Part shown: in pieces, positions 55,715 to 63,698 of the stretch
Layout of the letters: every line of letters begins with the position of its first letter
Numbering within the stretch: the stretch's first letter is position 1
Assembly (NCBI RefSeq): GCF_004310865.1
Contig: NZ_SIXI01000001.1
Coordinates: 496,001-560,000 of the forward strand
Direction of reading: 5' to 3'
Source of the DNA: Aquabacterium lacunae
GTDB lineage: Bacteria > Pseudomonadota > Gammaproteobacteria > Burkholderiales > Burkholderiaceae_C
Length of the DNA stretch: 64,000 bases
Program-made: the position numbers and the translations under genes
The notes under the pieces: model-generated
Told to the model about the DNA's origin: nothing
Databases searched by the model: none
What the model saw: only the letters and a program-made list of their open reading frames with translations

Positions 55715-56980
55715 ATGAACCTGCCTGGCTCCCCGTTCCTGCAATACCGCGGCGAAGACCTCTACCTGGAAGACGTGCGACTGGCCGACCTGGCCACCCA
55801 GCACGGCACCCCCCTGTATGTGTACTCGCGCAATGCCATGCGCGCGGCCCTGGCGCCCTACCAACAGGCGCTGGAAGGTCGCCAGCACCTGATCTGCTAT
55901 GCGGTCAAGGCCAACTCCAACCTGGCCGTGCTGCAGACCTTTGCCCAGGCCGGCTGCGGCTTTGACATCGTGTCGGCCGGTGAATTGGCCCGCGTGCTGG
56001 CCGCCGGTGGCCAGCCAGGCAAGGTGGTGTTTTCGGGGGTGGGCAAGACCCGCGACGAAATGAAGCTGGCCATGCAGGCCGGCGTGAAGTGTTTCAACGT
56101 GGAAAGCACGGCCGAGCTGGAGGTGCTGTCAGACGTGGCCAGCCAGAACGGCCTGACCGCCCGCGTCAGCCTGCGCGTGAACCCCGACGTGGACGCCGGC
56201 ACCCACCCCTACATCTCGACCGGCCTGAAGGGCAACAAGTTCGGCATCGCGCACGAACTGGCCGTCGAAACCTATCGCCGTGCCGCACAACTGCCCGGCA
56301 TCGAGGTGGTGGGCATTGACTGCCACATCGGCTCGCAGATCACTGACGTGTCGCCCTACCTCGACGCATTGGAACGCGTGCTGGACCTGGTCGAAGCCAT
56401 CGAATCGCACGGCATCACCCTGCACCACCTGGACCTGGGCGGCGGCCTGGGCATTCGCTACACCGACGAGACCCCGCCGGACGCCCGCACCCTGATCGGG
56501 CAGCTGCTGGCCCGCATCGATGTGCGCGGCCACGGCCACCGCGAGGTGATGTTTGAACCCGGCCGCTCGCTGGTGGGCAATGCCGGCGTGCTGCTGACCG
56601 AGGTGATGTTCCTCAAGCCCGGTGAGCAGAAGAATTTCTGCGTGGTCGATGCCGCCATGAACGACCTGATGCGCCCTGCGCTGTACGAGGCCTACATGGG
56701 CATCGTGAACACCCGCCAACGCAGAGGTGAGACCACCACCTGGGACGTGGTGGGTCCGGTCTGCGAATCGGGTGACTGGCTGGGCCGCGACCGCGACCTG
56801 AATGTGCAGCCCGGCGATGTGCTGGCGGTGCTGTCGGCCGGTGCCTACGGCATGACCATGGCCAGCAACTACAACTCGCGCGGACGCGCCGCCGAACTGA
56901 TGGTCGATGGTGCGCAGGTGCACGTGATCCGTGCACGGGAAACGGTCGAGAGCCTGTTTGCCGAAGAGCGTTTGATCTGA
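55715..56980 (+). CDS. lysA: Diaminopimelate decarboxylase
   Basis: PLP enzyme that converts meso-diaminopimelate to lysine, the last step of that pathway. Of its 421 residues, the PLP lysine is Lys65 in CYAVKANSNL. GFDIVSAGEL, HIGSQITD, LDLGGGLGI and GPVCESGDWLGRDR are family motifs; the Cys in the last is part of the active site. It is the second gene of the lptM-lysA pair and is followed by an intrinsic terminator. dapF, often next in this neighbourhood, is absent here. Confidence 0.97.
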   Translation: MNLPGSPFLQYRGEDLYLEDVRLADLATQHGTPLYVYSRNAMRAALAPYQQALEGRQHLICYAVKANSNLAVLQTFAQAGCGFDIVSAGELARVLAAGGQPGKVVFSGVGKTRDEMKLAMQAGVKCFNVESTAELEVLSDVASQNGLTARVSLRVNPDVDAGTHPYISTGLKGNKFGIAHELAVETYRRAAQLPGIEVVGIDCHIGSQITDVSPYLDALERVLDLVEAIESHGITLHHLDLGGGLGIRYTDETPPDARTLIGQLLARIDVRGHGHREVMFEPGRSLVGNAGVLLTEVMFLKPGEQKNFCVVDAAMNDLMRPALYEAYMGIVNTRQRRGETTTWDVVGPVCESGDWLGRDRDLNVQPGDVLAVLSAGAYGMTMASNYNSRGRAAELMVDGAQVHVIRARETVESLFAEERLI

Positions 56981-57000
56981 TACAGCCAAACGCAGCGAAG

Positions 57001-57025
57001 GCGCACCACCCCGGTGCGCTTTTTG
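57001..57025 (+). terminator. Intrinsic terminator of lysA
   Basis: Stem GCGCACC/GGTGCGC with a short loop, followed by a T-tract. It lies 20 bases after the lysA stop. Confidence 0.85.
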
Positions 57026-57211
57026 CATTTTGGAGACACATCAAACGGCCGTTTGTGGCCCACCCACCACACAAACGGCGGAAAAAGGCAAGTGCCTATA
57101 CCCGCCCACCCCCTGATCTGGTGGAATGCAACCAACTCTTCAACGGAGAGTTCGGGGCAGACGCCTTGCGCGGAAGAACCTGTCCCACCGTTCAACTCTG
57201 GAGAACACCTC

Positions 57212-58249
57212 ATGAAAAAGTCTCTGATCGCTCTGGCCGCACTGGGTGCTTTTGCTGGCTCTGCCATGGCTCAATCGTCCGTCACGCTGTACGGTGTTGT
57301 TGACCTGGGTCTGGTCAAGCAGAACCGTGCTGACGCCTCCCCGGCTGGCATCACCGCGCTGGGCGCCGTGGGTTTGACGAACAAAGAACTGAACGTTGCC
57401 CAGGCCACCAAGTCGCGTCTGGGCTTCCGCGGCGTGGAAGACCTGGGTGGCGGCTACAAGGCCAAGTTCAAGCTGGAACACCGCTTCACTCCCGACAACG
57501 GCGCTCAATCTGCGACCGCTGACTTCTGGGACATGAGCGTGGTGGCCCTCGAAACCCCCGTGGGTGAAATCGGCGCTGGTCGTGACTACATGCCCGCTTT
57601 CTACCTGCAATTCAAGCAAGACCCGTGGCTGAACCAGGGCATTGCTGAAGTGGGTGGCACCACCACTTACGCCTTTGCAACCTACATCACGCCGACCACC
57701 CGCAGCGCACGCGTGAACAACGCTCTGTTCTACTCGATGGCAGCAAGCGGCTTCACCGTTCAAGCTGCTGCATCGATGAAGGAAAGTGGCACCCCAGGAA
57801 CGACCCCCGGCGCCACTGGAGACGCTGGTGCCAAGAACCGCTTCGGTCTGGGCGTGAGCTACGAAGCGGGCCCCTTGTTTGTTGGCCTGGCGTACGACCA
57901 ATCGGAACGGACCGTGGGAGCTGATCACAACCTGACCATGCTGGGCGCATCCTACGATTTCGGCATGGTCAAGCCCCGAGTCAGCTATGCACGCGCTGAT
58001 TTGGGCGCCACCACTCCTACCTCTTACATCGTGGCCGCCACTGTGCCCGTGGACACCAACATCGTGAAGCTGGGCTACGCCCATTTCGATGCTGACAACG
58101 CCACCAGCACCAAGGCCAACAAGTTCTCGATCGGTTACGAGCATGTGTTGAGCAAGCGCACCGCGGTTTACACCGACGTGACAAGCGGCAAGATCAAGGG
58201 TTCTCAAACCGTCACCGGTTTCGACGTGGGCGTTCGCCACACCTTCTGA
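57212..58249 (+). CDS. Gram-negative porin (first of two)
   Basis: Outer-membrane trimeric beta-barrel of 345 residues for general diffusion of small solutes. The signal peptide MKKSLIALAALGAFAGSAMA is followed by the family start QSSVTLYGVVDLGL. GFRGVEDLGGGYKAKFKLEH and the C-terminal FDVGVRHTF (terminal Phe, an outer-membrane targeting signal) are typical of the Burkholderia/Comamonas Porin_4 group. GGAG precedes ATG 57212. About 230 bases with no other gene lie upstream and presumably hold its promoter. It is convergent with a paralogue at 58404-59465. Confidence 0.95.
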   Translation: MKKSLIALAALGAFAGSAMAQSSVTLYGVVDLGLVKQNRADASPAGITALGAVGLTNKELNVAQATKSRLGFRGVEDLGGGYKAKFKLEHRFTPDNGAQSATADFWDMSVVALETPVGEIGAGRDYMPAFYLQFKQDPWLNQGIAEVGGTTTYAFATYITPTTRSARVNNALFYSMAASGFTVQAAASMKESGTPGTTPGATGDAGAKNRFGLGVSYEAGPLFVGLAYDQSERTVGADHNLTMLGASYDFGMVKPRVSYARADLGATTPTSYIVAATVPVDTNIVKLGYAHFDADNATSTKANKFSIGYEHVLSKRTAVYTDVTSGKIKGSQTVTGFDVGVRHTF

Positions 58250-58277
58250 TCCCGGCAGGTCTCGCACCTGACGTCAG

Positions 58278-58302
58278 ACGCCCCGCCCTGCGGGGCGTTT
58301 TT
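58278..58302 (+). terminator. Intrinsic terminator of the first porin
   Basis: Stem ACGCCCCG/CGGGGCGT with a 5-base loop and a T-tract, 29 bases after the stop codon. Confidence 0.9.
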
Positions 58303-58335
58303 CTTTGGGGCGACGCCATGGTTGGCAAGGCCCAA

Positions 58336-58365
58336 AAGAAAGCCGGGCCCAAAGGCCCGGCTTTC
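58336..58365 (-). terminator. Intrinsic terminator of the second porin
   Basis: Stem AAAGCCGGGCC/GGCCCGGCTTT with a loop of about 4 bases. On the minus strand it is followed by a T-rich stretch and lies about 40 bases after the stop of the minus-strand porin. Confidence 0.85.
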
Positions 58366-58403
58366 AGCTGTTGAGTTGCGAGCGCCCCAAGGGCGCTGCC
58401 TCA

Positions 58404-59465
58404 TCAGAAGGCGTGGCGAACGCCGAAGGCGATGCCGTGGCTGCTCTTGCCGGCGCCAGGCATTTGCTGAGCCACACCGATGTTGGCGTTGGAGGTGGTG
58501 CCGTTGTCGTTGTCGACGGCAGTCAGCAGACCGTACACGGCGGTGCGCTTGCTCAGGTTGTACTGACCCTTCAGTGCGACGATCAGGGCGTCGGCGTTGG
58601 CCACAAAGTTCACGTTCGAAGCCTGGGCCACAGAAGCGGTCAGGGTGAAGTCCTTCGACAGGGGCACAGCGGCCTTCAGGCCAGCCAGTGCGCGCTTGTC
58701 GTAGGCAGCGGACGTGTTGTTGCTGTCGCTGTCGTCTTGCTCGAAGTAAGCCGTGACCTTGGCCAGACCGAAGTCATACGAACCGTACACCAGCACGGCA
58801 TCGGCTTCTTGGGTACCGTTGGTGTTCTGCTTGGCCGACACGTAACCCAAGCCCAGGCCCAGGGGGCCAGCCACGTATTGGGCGTTCAGGCCGTAGGCTT
58901 CACCGGTGTCAACACCCGAGGTTTCGGTGCCAACGGCCGACGAGGAGCCCACAGCAGTCGAGTACTGCACTTGAGCCGACAGGCCATCCACCAGCTTGGG
59001 CAGGATGTAGGTGATGCCGTTGTCCACGCGACGGTAGGTCGACGAAGCCAGCATGTTGGCAATGCGCAGGTCGTCATAAGCCTGGGTGCCCAGGATGGCG
59101 CTGTTGCCGGCGATCACGCCGATCGACGAATCTTGACGGCCCAGGCGCAGTTCGCCGTAGCCGGTTTCCAGACCCAGCCAGGCGGCGCGGTCGAAGAAGC
59201 GGGTAGCGCCGCCGCCGTTGGCGCCGGTGTCCACGGCCACAGCAGTTTCCAGGGTGAACTTGCCCTTCAGGCCGCCACCGATGTCTTCCACGCCGCGGAA
59301 GCCCAGGCGCGAAGAGGCCAGGTTGTCAGACGACACGCGGGTGACCGACTTGGCACCCTTGACGTTTTCGATCGAAGCGTCAACCACGCCGTACAGGGTC
59401 ACGGACGATTGAGCGAAGGCAGAGGCGGAAACCAGAGCGGCCAGAGCGATCAGGGTCTTTTTCAT
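58404..59465 (-). CDS. Gram-negative porin (second of two)
   Basis: Outer-membrane beta-barrel of 353 residues. The signal peptide MKKTLIALAALVSASAFA precedes QSSVTLYGVVDASIE; GFRGVEDIGGGLKGKFTLE and the C-terminal FGVRHAF place it in the same family as the first porin, but the loops differ clearly. GGAGAG precedes ATG 59465. It is convergent with the paralogue, and each has its own terminator in the 154-base gap. The two probably differ in substrate or in regulation. Confidence 0.95.
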   Translation of the reverse strand: MKKTLIALAALVSASAFAQSSVTLYGVVDASIENVKGAKSVTRVSSDNLASSRLGFRGVEDIGGGLKGKFTLETAVAVDTGANGGGATRFFDRAAWLGLETGYGELRLGRQDSSIGVIAGNSAILGTQAYDDLRIANMLASSTYRRVDNGITYILPKLVDGLSAQVQYSTAVGSSSAVGTETSGVDTGEAYGLNAQYVAGPLGLGLGYVSAKQNTNGTQEADAVLVYGSYDFGLAKVTAYFEQDDSDSNNTSAAYDKRALAGLKAAVPLSKDFTLTASVAQASNVNFVANADALIVALKGQYNLSKRTAVYGLLTAVDNDNGTTSNANIGVAQQMPGAGKSSHGIAFGVRHAF

Positions 59466-59730
59466 GAAATTCTCTCCAGAAGACTTGCAAATGCGGCAGG
59501 AACAAACAGGTGTGTGCTCCGTGATCCGAGTATCAAGCCCGATGAAGCCGGCGCTTGCGACTTGAACGCATGGGTTCATGAGAGAACCGCATGTGACCCA
59601 GTGCAGCGCCTGCTCGGGGCTTCGACAGGCGAGATTGAACCCGCTTTGTGTGAATGAATTGATGACAACCCTGTCACATGTGGTCTTCCACGCGGATCAT
59701 GTTGTGTGACCGCAACAGTGACCAAACGCG

Positions 59731-59736
59731 TATGAT
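59731..59736 (+). promoter_or_regulatory. Leaderless-type -10 box before ruvB
   Basis: TATGAT followed by 6 bases and the ruvB ATG. No Shine-Dalgarno sequence is present. The LexA-type box begins 3 bases after the hexamer. Confidence 0.5.
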
Positions 59737-59738
59737 CA

Positions 59739-59754
59739 CTGTATGAGCATACAG
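59739..59754 (+). promoter_or_regulatory. LexA (SOS) box across the ruvB start codon
   Basis: CTGT-N8-ACAG, the exact core of the gamma/betaproteobacterial LexA operator (CTGTATGAGCATACAG). The ATG of ruvB is inside it. Repressor bound here would block RNA polymerase at the predicted -10 and start site. ruvAB is SOS-regulated in E. coli, so the assignment fits the gene's role. Confidence 0.75.
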
Positions 59755-60831
59755 ACCGACGACCTCATGCCCCTGCCCTCCAGCCCGGCACCGCGTGCCC
59801 GGCAAGAGGTGGATCGGGTGGTCACGGCCGGGGTGGCGTCCAGCCACGAAGAGGCGCTGGAGCGTGCCCTGCGGCCCAAGTGGCTGGACGATTACGTGGG
59901 CCAGACCAAGGCCCGCGAGCAGCTCGAAATCTTCATCCACGCCACGAAGAAGCGCAACGAGGCCCTGGACCACGTGCTGCTGTTCGGCCCGCCCGGGCTG
60001 GGCAAGACCACGCTGAGCCACATCGTGGCGGCCGAGCTGGGCGTGAACCTGCGCCAGACCTCGGGCCCGGTGCTGGAAAAGCCGAAAGACCTGGCCGCCA
60101 TCCTGACGAACCTGGAGCGCAACGATGTGCTCTTCATCGACGAGATCCACCGCCTGAGCCCGGTGGTGGAAGAAATTCTTTACCCGGCGATGGAGGACTA
60201 CCAGATCGACATCATGATCGGTGAAGGCCCGGCGGCGCGCTCGATCAAGCTCGACCTGCAGCCTTTCACGCTGGTGGGCGCCACCACACGGGCCGGCATG
60301 CTGACCAACCCGCTGCGTGATCGCTTCGGCATCGTGGCGCGGCTGGAGTTCTACACGTCCGACGAGCTGTGCCGCATCGTGACCCGCTCGGCCGGGCTGC
60401 TGGGCGCCCCCATCGACGCGGAAGGCGCCCTGGAAGTGGCGCGCCGTTCGCGCGGCACACCCCGCATTGCCAACCGGCTGCTGCGCCGGGTGCGTGACTA
60501 CGCCGAAGTGAAGGGCACCGGTCGCATCACGAAGGACATGGCCGACAAGGCCCTGTCGATGCTGGACGTGGACCCGCTGGGTTTCGACCTGATGGACCGC
60601 AAGCTGCTGGAGGCCGTGATCCACCGCTTCGATGGCGGCCCTGTCGGGCTGGACAACCTGGCGGCGGCCATCGGGGAAGAGCGCGACACCATCGAAGACG
60701 TGATCGAGCCTTATCTGATCCAGCAGGGTTTCCTGCAGCGCACGCCCCGCGGGCGGATTGCCACAGCGCAATCTTTCCGACACCTGGGGCTGAACCCGCC
60801 ACAGGGTGGCGATCTGTTGTCTGAAGCCTGA
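59743..60831 (+). CDS. ruvB: Holliday junction branch migration helicase RuvB
   Basis: AAA+ motor that, with RuvA, drives branch migration in recombination repair. Of its 362 residues, Walker A is GPPGLGKT at 82-89, Walker B is LFIDEIH, sensor 1 is [10 protein letters not shown], and the RuvB winged-helix C-terminus ends with [13 protein letters not shown]. ruvA is not adjacent. It is probably transcribed alone from a leaderless-type promoter under LexA control. It converges on the TusA-like gene. Confidence 0.98.
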   Translation: MSIQTDDLMPLPSSPAPRARQEVDRVVTAGVASSHEEALERALRPKWLDDYVGQTKAREQLEIFIHATKKRNEALDHVLLFGPPGLGKTTLSHIVAAELGVNLRQTSGPVLEKPKDLAAILTNLERNDVLFIDEIHRLSPVVEEILYPAMEDYQIDIMIGEGPAARSIKLDLQPFTLVGATTRAGMLTNPLRDRFGIVARLEFYTSDELCRIVTRSAGLLGAPIDAEGALEVARRSRGTPRIANRLLRRVRDYAEVKGTGRITKDMADKALSMLDVDPLGFDLMDRKLLEAVIHRFDGGPVGLDNLAAAIGEERDTIEDVIEPYLIQQGFLQRTPRGRIATAQSFRHLGLNPPQGGDLLSEA

Positions 60832-60870
60832 ACGCGCGTCAGCCCGAGGCAAAGCGCTGCCCCGGCACCC

Positions 60871-60889
60871 GCGCTGATTCTTTCAGCGC
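60871..60889. terminator. Hairpin between convergent ruvB and TusA-like genes
   Basis: GCGCTGA, a 5-base loop and TCAGCGC. The repeat includes the stop codon of the minus-strand gene. No T-run is seen, so terminator function is doubtful. Confidence 0.3.
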
Positions 60890-61122
60890 CTGCGCAACAG
60901 GTGCACGAATTCGTCCTGGCCGTTGGCCTGCAGGCTTTGCTGCTCGACCAGCTCGTTGCCCGTCTGACGGGCGAAGGCCTGGAAATCTCGCACCGAGCCG
61001 GGGTCGGTGGCCAGCACCTTGAGCACTTCGCCGCTGTGCATGTCTGACAGGGCCTTCTTGGCGCGCAGGATGGGCAGCGGGCAGGTCAGGCCGCGGGCGT
61101 CGACTTCCTTGTGAACGTCCAT
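60883..61122 (-). CDS. TusA-family sulfurtransferase-like protein
   Basis: A 79-residue protein with the TusA/SirA signature DARGLTCPLPILRAKKAL; the sulfur-carrying residue would be Cys14 in the CPxP motif. Such proteins relay persulfide sulfur for tRNA thiolation, molybdenum cofactor synthesis or other pathways. ATG 61122 has AAGGA 7 bases upstream and is preferred to an upstream TTG. It follows cysM by 39 bases on the same strand, so a link to sulfur assimilation is plausible. Confidence 0.9.
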   Translation of the reverse strand: MDVHKEVDARGLTCPLPILRAKKALSDMHSGEVLKVLATDPGSVRDFQAFARQTGNELVEQQSLQANGQDEFVHLLRRR

Positions 61123-61161
61123 GATGGGGTCCTTGAACAATGGGCAGATGCGGCCGCGGGC

Positions 61162-62064
61162 TCAGGCCGGGAACACGCCGGTGGACAGGTAGCGGTCGCC
61201 CCGGTCGCACACGATGAACACGATGGTGGCGTTGCGCTGGGTGCGCGCCAGCTGCAGAGCGGCCCAGCAGGCACCCGCGGCCGAGATGCCGCAGAACAGG
61301 CCTTCTTCGCGCGCCAGGCGGCGGGCCATGTCTTCGGCGTCGGCCTGGCTGACATGGATGAGCTCGTCGACCTGGCTGGGGTCGTAGATCTTGGGCAGGT
61401 AGGCCTCGGGCCACTTGCGGATGCCCGGGATGCGGGAGCCGTCTTGCGGCTGGGCGCCCACGATGCGCACCGCGGCGTTTTGCTCTTTGAGATAGCGCGA
61501 CGTGCCAGTGATGGTGCCGGTGGTGCCCATGGCGCTCACGAAATGGGTGATGCGGCCTTGCGTGTCGGCCCAGATTTCGGGGCCGGTGGTTTCGTAGTGC
61601 ACGCGCGGGTTGTCGGCATTGGCGAACTGGTCGAGCACCACGCCCTTGCCTTCGCGCACCATCTGGTCGGCCAGATCTCGCGCGTATTCCATGCCGCCGC
61701 TCTTGGGCGTGAGGATGAGCTCGGCGCCAAAGGCCTTCATGGTCTGGGCGCGCTCGATGGACAGGTCTTCCGGCATGATCAGCACCATGCGGTAGCCCCG
61801 GATGGCCGCGGCCATGGCCAGGGCGATGCCGGTGTTGCCCGAGGTGGCTTCAATGAGCGTGTCGCCGGGCTTGATGTCGCCGCGCTCTTCGGCCCGGCGG
61901 ATCATGCTGATGGCCGGGCGGTCTTTCACGGAGCCGGCGGGGTTGTTGCCTTCCAGCTTCGCGAGGATGACATTGCCGCGGTAGTCGTTGTCCTGACCGG
62001 GTACACGTTGCAAACGCACCAGGGGCGTTTGGCCAATGACGTCTTCGAGCGTGGGGTAGTTCAT
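61162..62064 (-). CDS. cysM: Cysteine synthase B (O-acetylserine sulfhydrylase)
   Basis: PLP enzyme that makes cysteine from O-acetylserine (or O-phosphoserine) and sulfide or thiosulfate. It has 300 residues. The PLP lysine is Lys47 in AGSVKDRP, and TSGNTG binds the substrate carboxylate. Relative to CysK, motifs such as EEGLFCGISAAG and the KIYDPSQVDE region favour CysM. ATG 62064 is chosen because CAGAAT lies 7 bases upstream (leaderless pattern); ATG 62073 is an alternative. The open frame further upstream runs through the tRNA gene and is not coding. Confidence 0.93.
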   Translation of the reverse strand: MNYPTLEDVIGQTPLVRLQRVPGQDNDYRGNVILAKLEGNNPAGSVKDRPAISMIRRAEERGDIKPGDTLIEATSGNTGIALAMAAAIRGYRMVLIMPEDLSIERAQTMKAFGAELILTPKSGGMEYARDLADQMVREGKGVVLDQFANADNPRVHYETTGPEIWADTQGRITHFVSAMGTTGTITGTSRYLKEQNAAVRIVGAQPQDGSRIPGIRKWPEAYLPKIYDPSQVDELIHVSQADAEDMARRLAREEGLFCGISAAGACWAALQLARTQRNATIVFIVCDRGDRYLSTGVFPA

Positions 62065-62071
62065 CACCGAC

Positions 62072-62077
62072 ATTCTG
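62072..62077 (-). promoter_or_regulatory. Possible leaderless-type -10 box before cysM
   Basis: CAGAAT on the minus strand, 7 bases before ATG 62064. It overlaps the alternative ATG at 62073. It is a weaker hexamer than the others of this type. Confidence 0.35.
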
Positions 62078-62186
62078 ACAGGCTGCAAAAAACGAGCAGC
62101 GTGTGGGGCGGTGGTAGTGGCTTCAGGCCGTTGGGGCCAGCGACCACAGCCTTTGGGCCCCACATCGGTTGCGGGCAGGCTGGGCC

Positions 62187-62271
62187 TGGTGCCCCGGGTC
62201 GGACTCGAACCGACACTCCTTTCGGAACCGGATTTTGAATCCGGCGCGTCTACCAGTTTCACCACCAGGGC
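62187..62271 (-). tRNA. tRNA-Leu (anticodon CAA)
   Basis: An 85-base class II tRNA on the minus strand. The acceptor stem is GCCCTGG/CCGGGGC, the anticodon stem-loop CCGGA-TTCAAAA-TCCGG gives anticodon CAA (template 62235-62237), a long variable arm is present, the T-loop is GGTTCGAGTCC, and the 3' CCA is encoded. It decodes UUG. Confidence 0.96.
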
Positions 62272-62288
62272 ACGGCTGTGAGGGCGAG

Positions 62289-62294
62289 AGAATA
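62289..62294 (-). promoter_or_regulatory. Candidate -10 box of tRNA-Leu
   Basis: TATTCT on the minus strand, with GTGAAC as a poor -35 candidate at a 17-base spacer, and 17 bases before the tRNA 5' end. Confidence 0.35.
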
Positions 62295-62341
62295 GCACAG
62301 CCAAGACTGTGGTTCACGGCCCGCCAGCACCCTGTGTGCAC

Positions 62342-63616
62342 TCAATGCTGCAGAAAATCAACGCTGACCGCGCCTGACGGCAGTTGCAGGCGGGCCACCT
62401 TGGGTGGTGTGCGGGCGATGACCTGCCCGCGGCGGATCACGGCCAGTCGGGTGGCGCGCACGCGCAAGGCCTCGACCGGGTCACGGGCCTGCAGCAGCAC
62501 CAGATCGGCCCGGCAGCCAGGGGCCAGCCCCCAGCCTTCGATGCCCAGGATGCGGGCCGGGGTGGTGGTGACGGCCTCGAAGCACTGGCGCATGGCCTGC
62601 TGGCCCGTCATCTGGGCCACGTGCAGGCCCATGTGGGCCACTTCCAGCATGTCGCCCGTGCCCAGGCTGTACCAGGGGTCCATCACGCAGTCGTGGCCAA
62701 AGGCCACATCCACCCCGGCAGCCAGCAGCTCGGGCACGCGGGTCATGCCACGGCGTTTGGGGTAGGTGTCGTGGCGCCCCTGCAGGGTGATGTTGATGAG
62801 CGGGTTGGCGATGGCCGCCACCCCGGCTTCGCGCATGAGCGGGATCAGCTTGCTGACGTGGTAGTTGTCCATGCTGTGCATGGAGGTGAGGTGCGAGCCG
62901 GCCACCCTGCCCTGCAGGCCCAGGCGCTGGGTGTGGAAGGCCAGGGTGTCGATGTGGCGCGACAGGGGGTCATCGCTTTCGTCACAGTGCATGTCGACGC
63001 GCAGACCCCGTTCGGCCGCCAGTTCGCACAGCAGGCGCACCGATTCGGCGCCTTCGGCCATGGTGCGCTCGAAATGCGGGATGCCGCCGACCACGTCGAC
63101 ACCCATGTCCAGCGCCTGCTTGAGCTGGGCGACGGCCCCCGGGCTGCGCAGGTAGCCGTCTTGCGGGAAGGCCACCAGTTGCAGATCAATGAAGGGGCTG
63201 AGTTCGCGTCGCACGGACAGCAGGGCCTCGACCGCCAGCAGGCGCGGGTCGCACACATCGACATGGGTGCGGATGGCCAGCAGGCCCTGGGCCATGGCCC
63301 ACTGGGCGTATTGGCGCGCGCGCTGCGCGATGGCCTCCTGCGTGAGGTGCGGTTTGAGTTCGCCCCACAGCTGGATGCCCTCCAGCAAGGTGCCCGACTG
63401 GTTCAGCCTCGGCTGCCCCAGGCTGAGGGTGGAGTCCATGTGGAAATGGGCATCGACGAAGGGGGTGCTGACCAGATGGCCGGCCGCGTCGATTTCTTCG
63501 GCGGCCTGGGCTGGCAAGGCGGGCTGCACCGCCACGATGCGGCCGGCCTGGATGCCGATGTCCTGGTCTTGCCGGCCATCGGGCAGGCTGCAGTGGCGAA
63601 GGATGAGGTCGAGCAT
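62342..63616 (-). CDS. Cytosine deaminase-like amidohydrolase
   Basis: Metal-dependent deaminase of 424 residues, collinear with E. coli CodA (427), which converts cytosine to uracil. Metal ligands are present: His57 and His59 (DAHFHMD), His210 and Glu213 (HCDE), His242 (SHLTSMHS), Asp309 (FGHDC). The residue after the metal Asp is Cys310, where E. coli CodA has Asp314, a substrate-pocket position that affects specificity. The true substrate could therefore be another pyrimidine or related base. No permease (codB) gene is adjacent. GGAG lies upstream of ATG 63616. Confidence 0.85.
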   Translation of the reverse strand: MLDLILRHCSLPDGRQDQDIGIQAGRIVAVQPALPAQAAEEIDAAGHLVSTPFVDAHFHMDSTLSLGQPRLNQSGTLLEGIQLWGELKPHLTQEAIAQRARQYAQWAMAQGLLAIRTHVDVCDPRLLAVEALLSVRRELSPFIDLQLVAFPQDGYLRSPGAVAQLKQALDMGVDVVGGIPHFERTMAEGAESVRLLCELAAERGLRVDMHCDESDDPLSRHIDTLAFHTQRLGLQGRVAGSHLTSMHSMDNYHVSKLIPLMREAGVAAIANPLINITLQGRHDTYPKRRGMTRVPELLAAGVDVAFGHDCVMDPWYSLGTGDMLEVAHMGLHVAQMTGQQAMRQCFEAVTTTPARILGIEGWGLAPGCRADLVLLQARDPVEALRVRATRLAVIRRGQVIARTPPKVARLQLPSGAVSVDFLQH

Positions 63617-63698
63617 GAAAGGCTCCGCGTGCCGTCACACGAAGAGCCTAGCAGGAGTCGGGCCGGCGCCCTGCGCCAGCGGTTAGCCGGTCAGCCGG

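Noticed and set aside
57014-57211. 66-codon extension upstream of the first porin
   Set aside because: The signal peptide start at 57212 has its own Shine-Dalgarno, and the extension overlaps the lysA terminator.
62074-62304. N-terminal extension of the cysM reading frame
   Set aside because: It translates through the tRNA-Leu gene, and CysM homologues start at about 62064.
62123-62341. Open frame with GGETGRRAGFK-like peptide over the tRNA
   Set aside because: This is the usual artefactual translation of a leucine tRNA.
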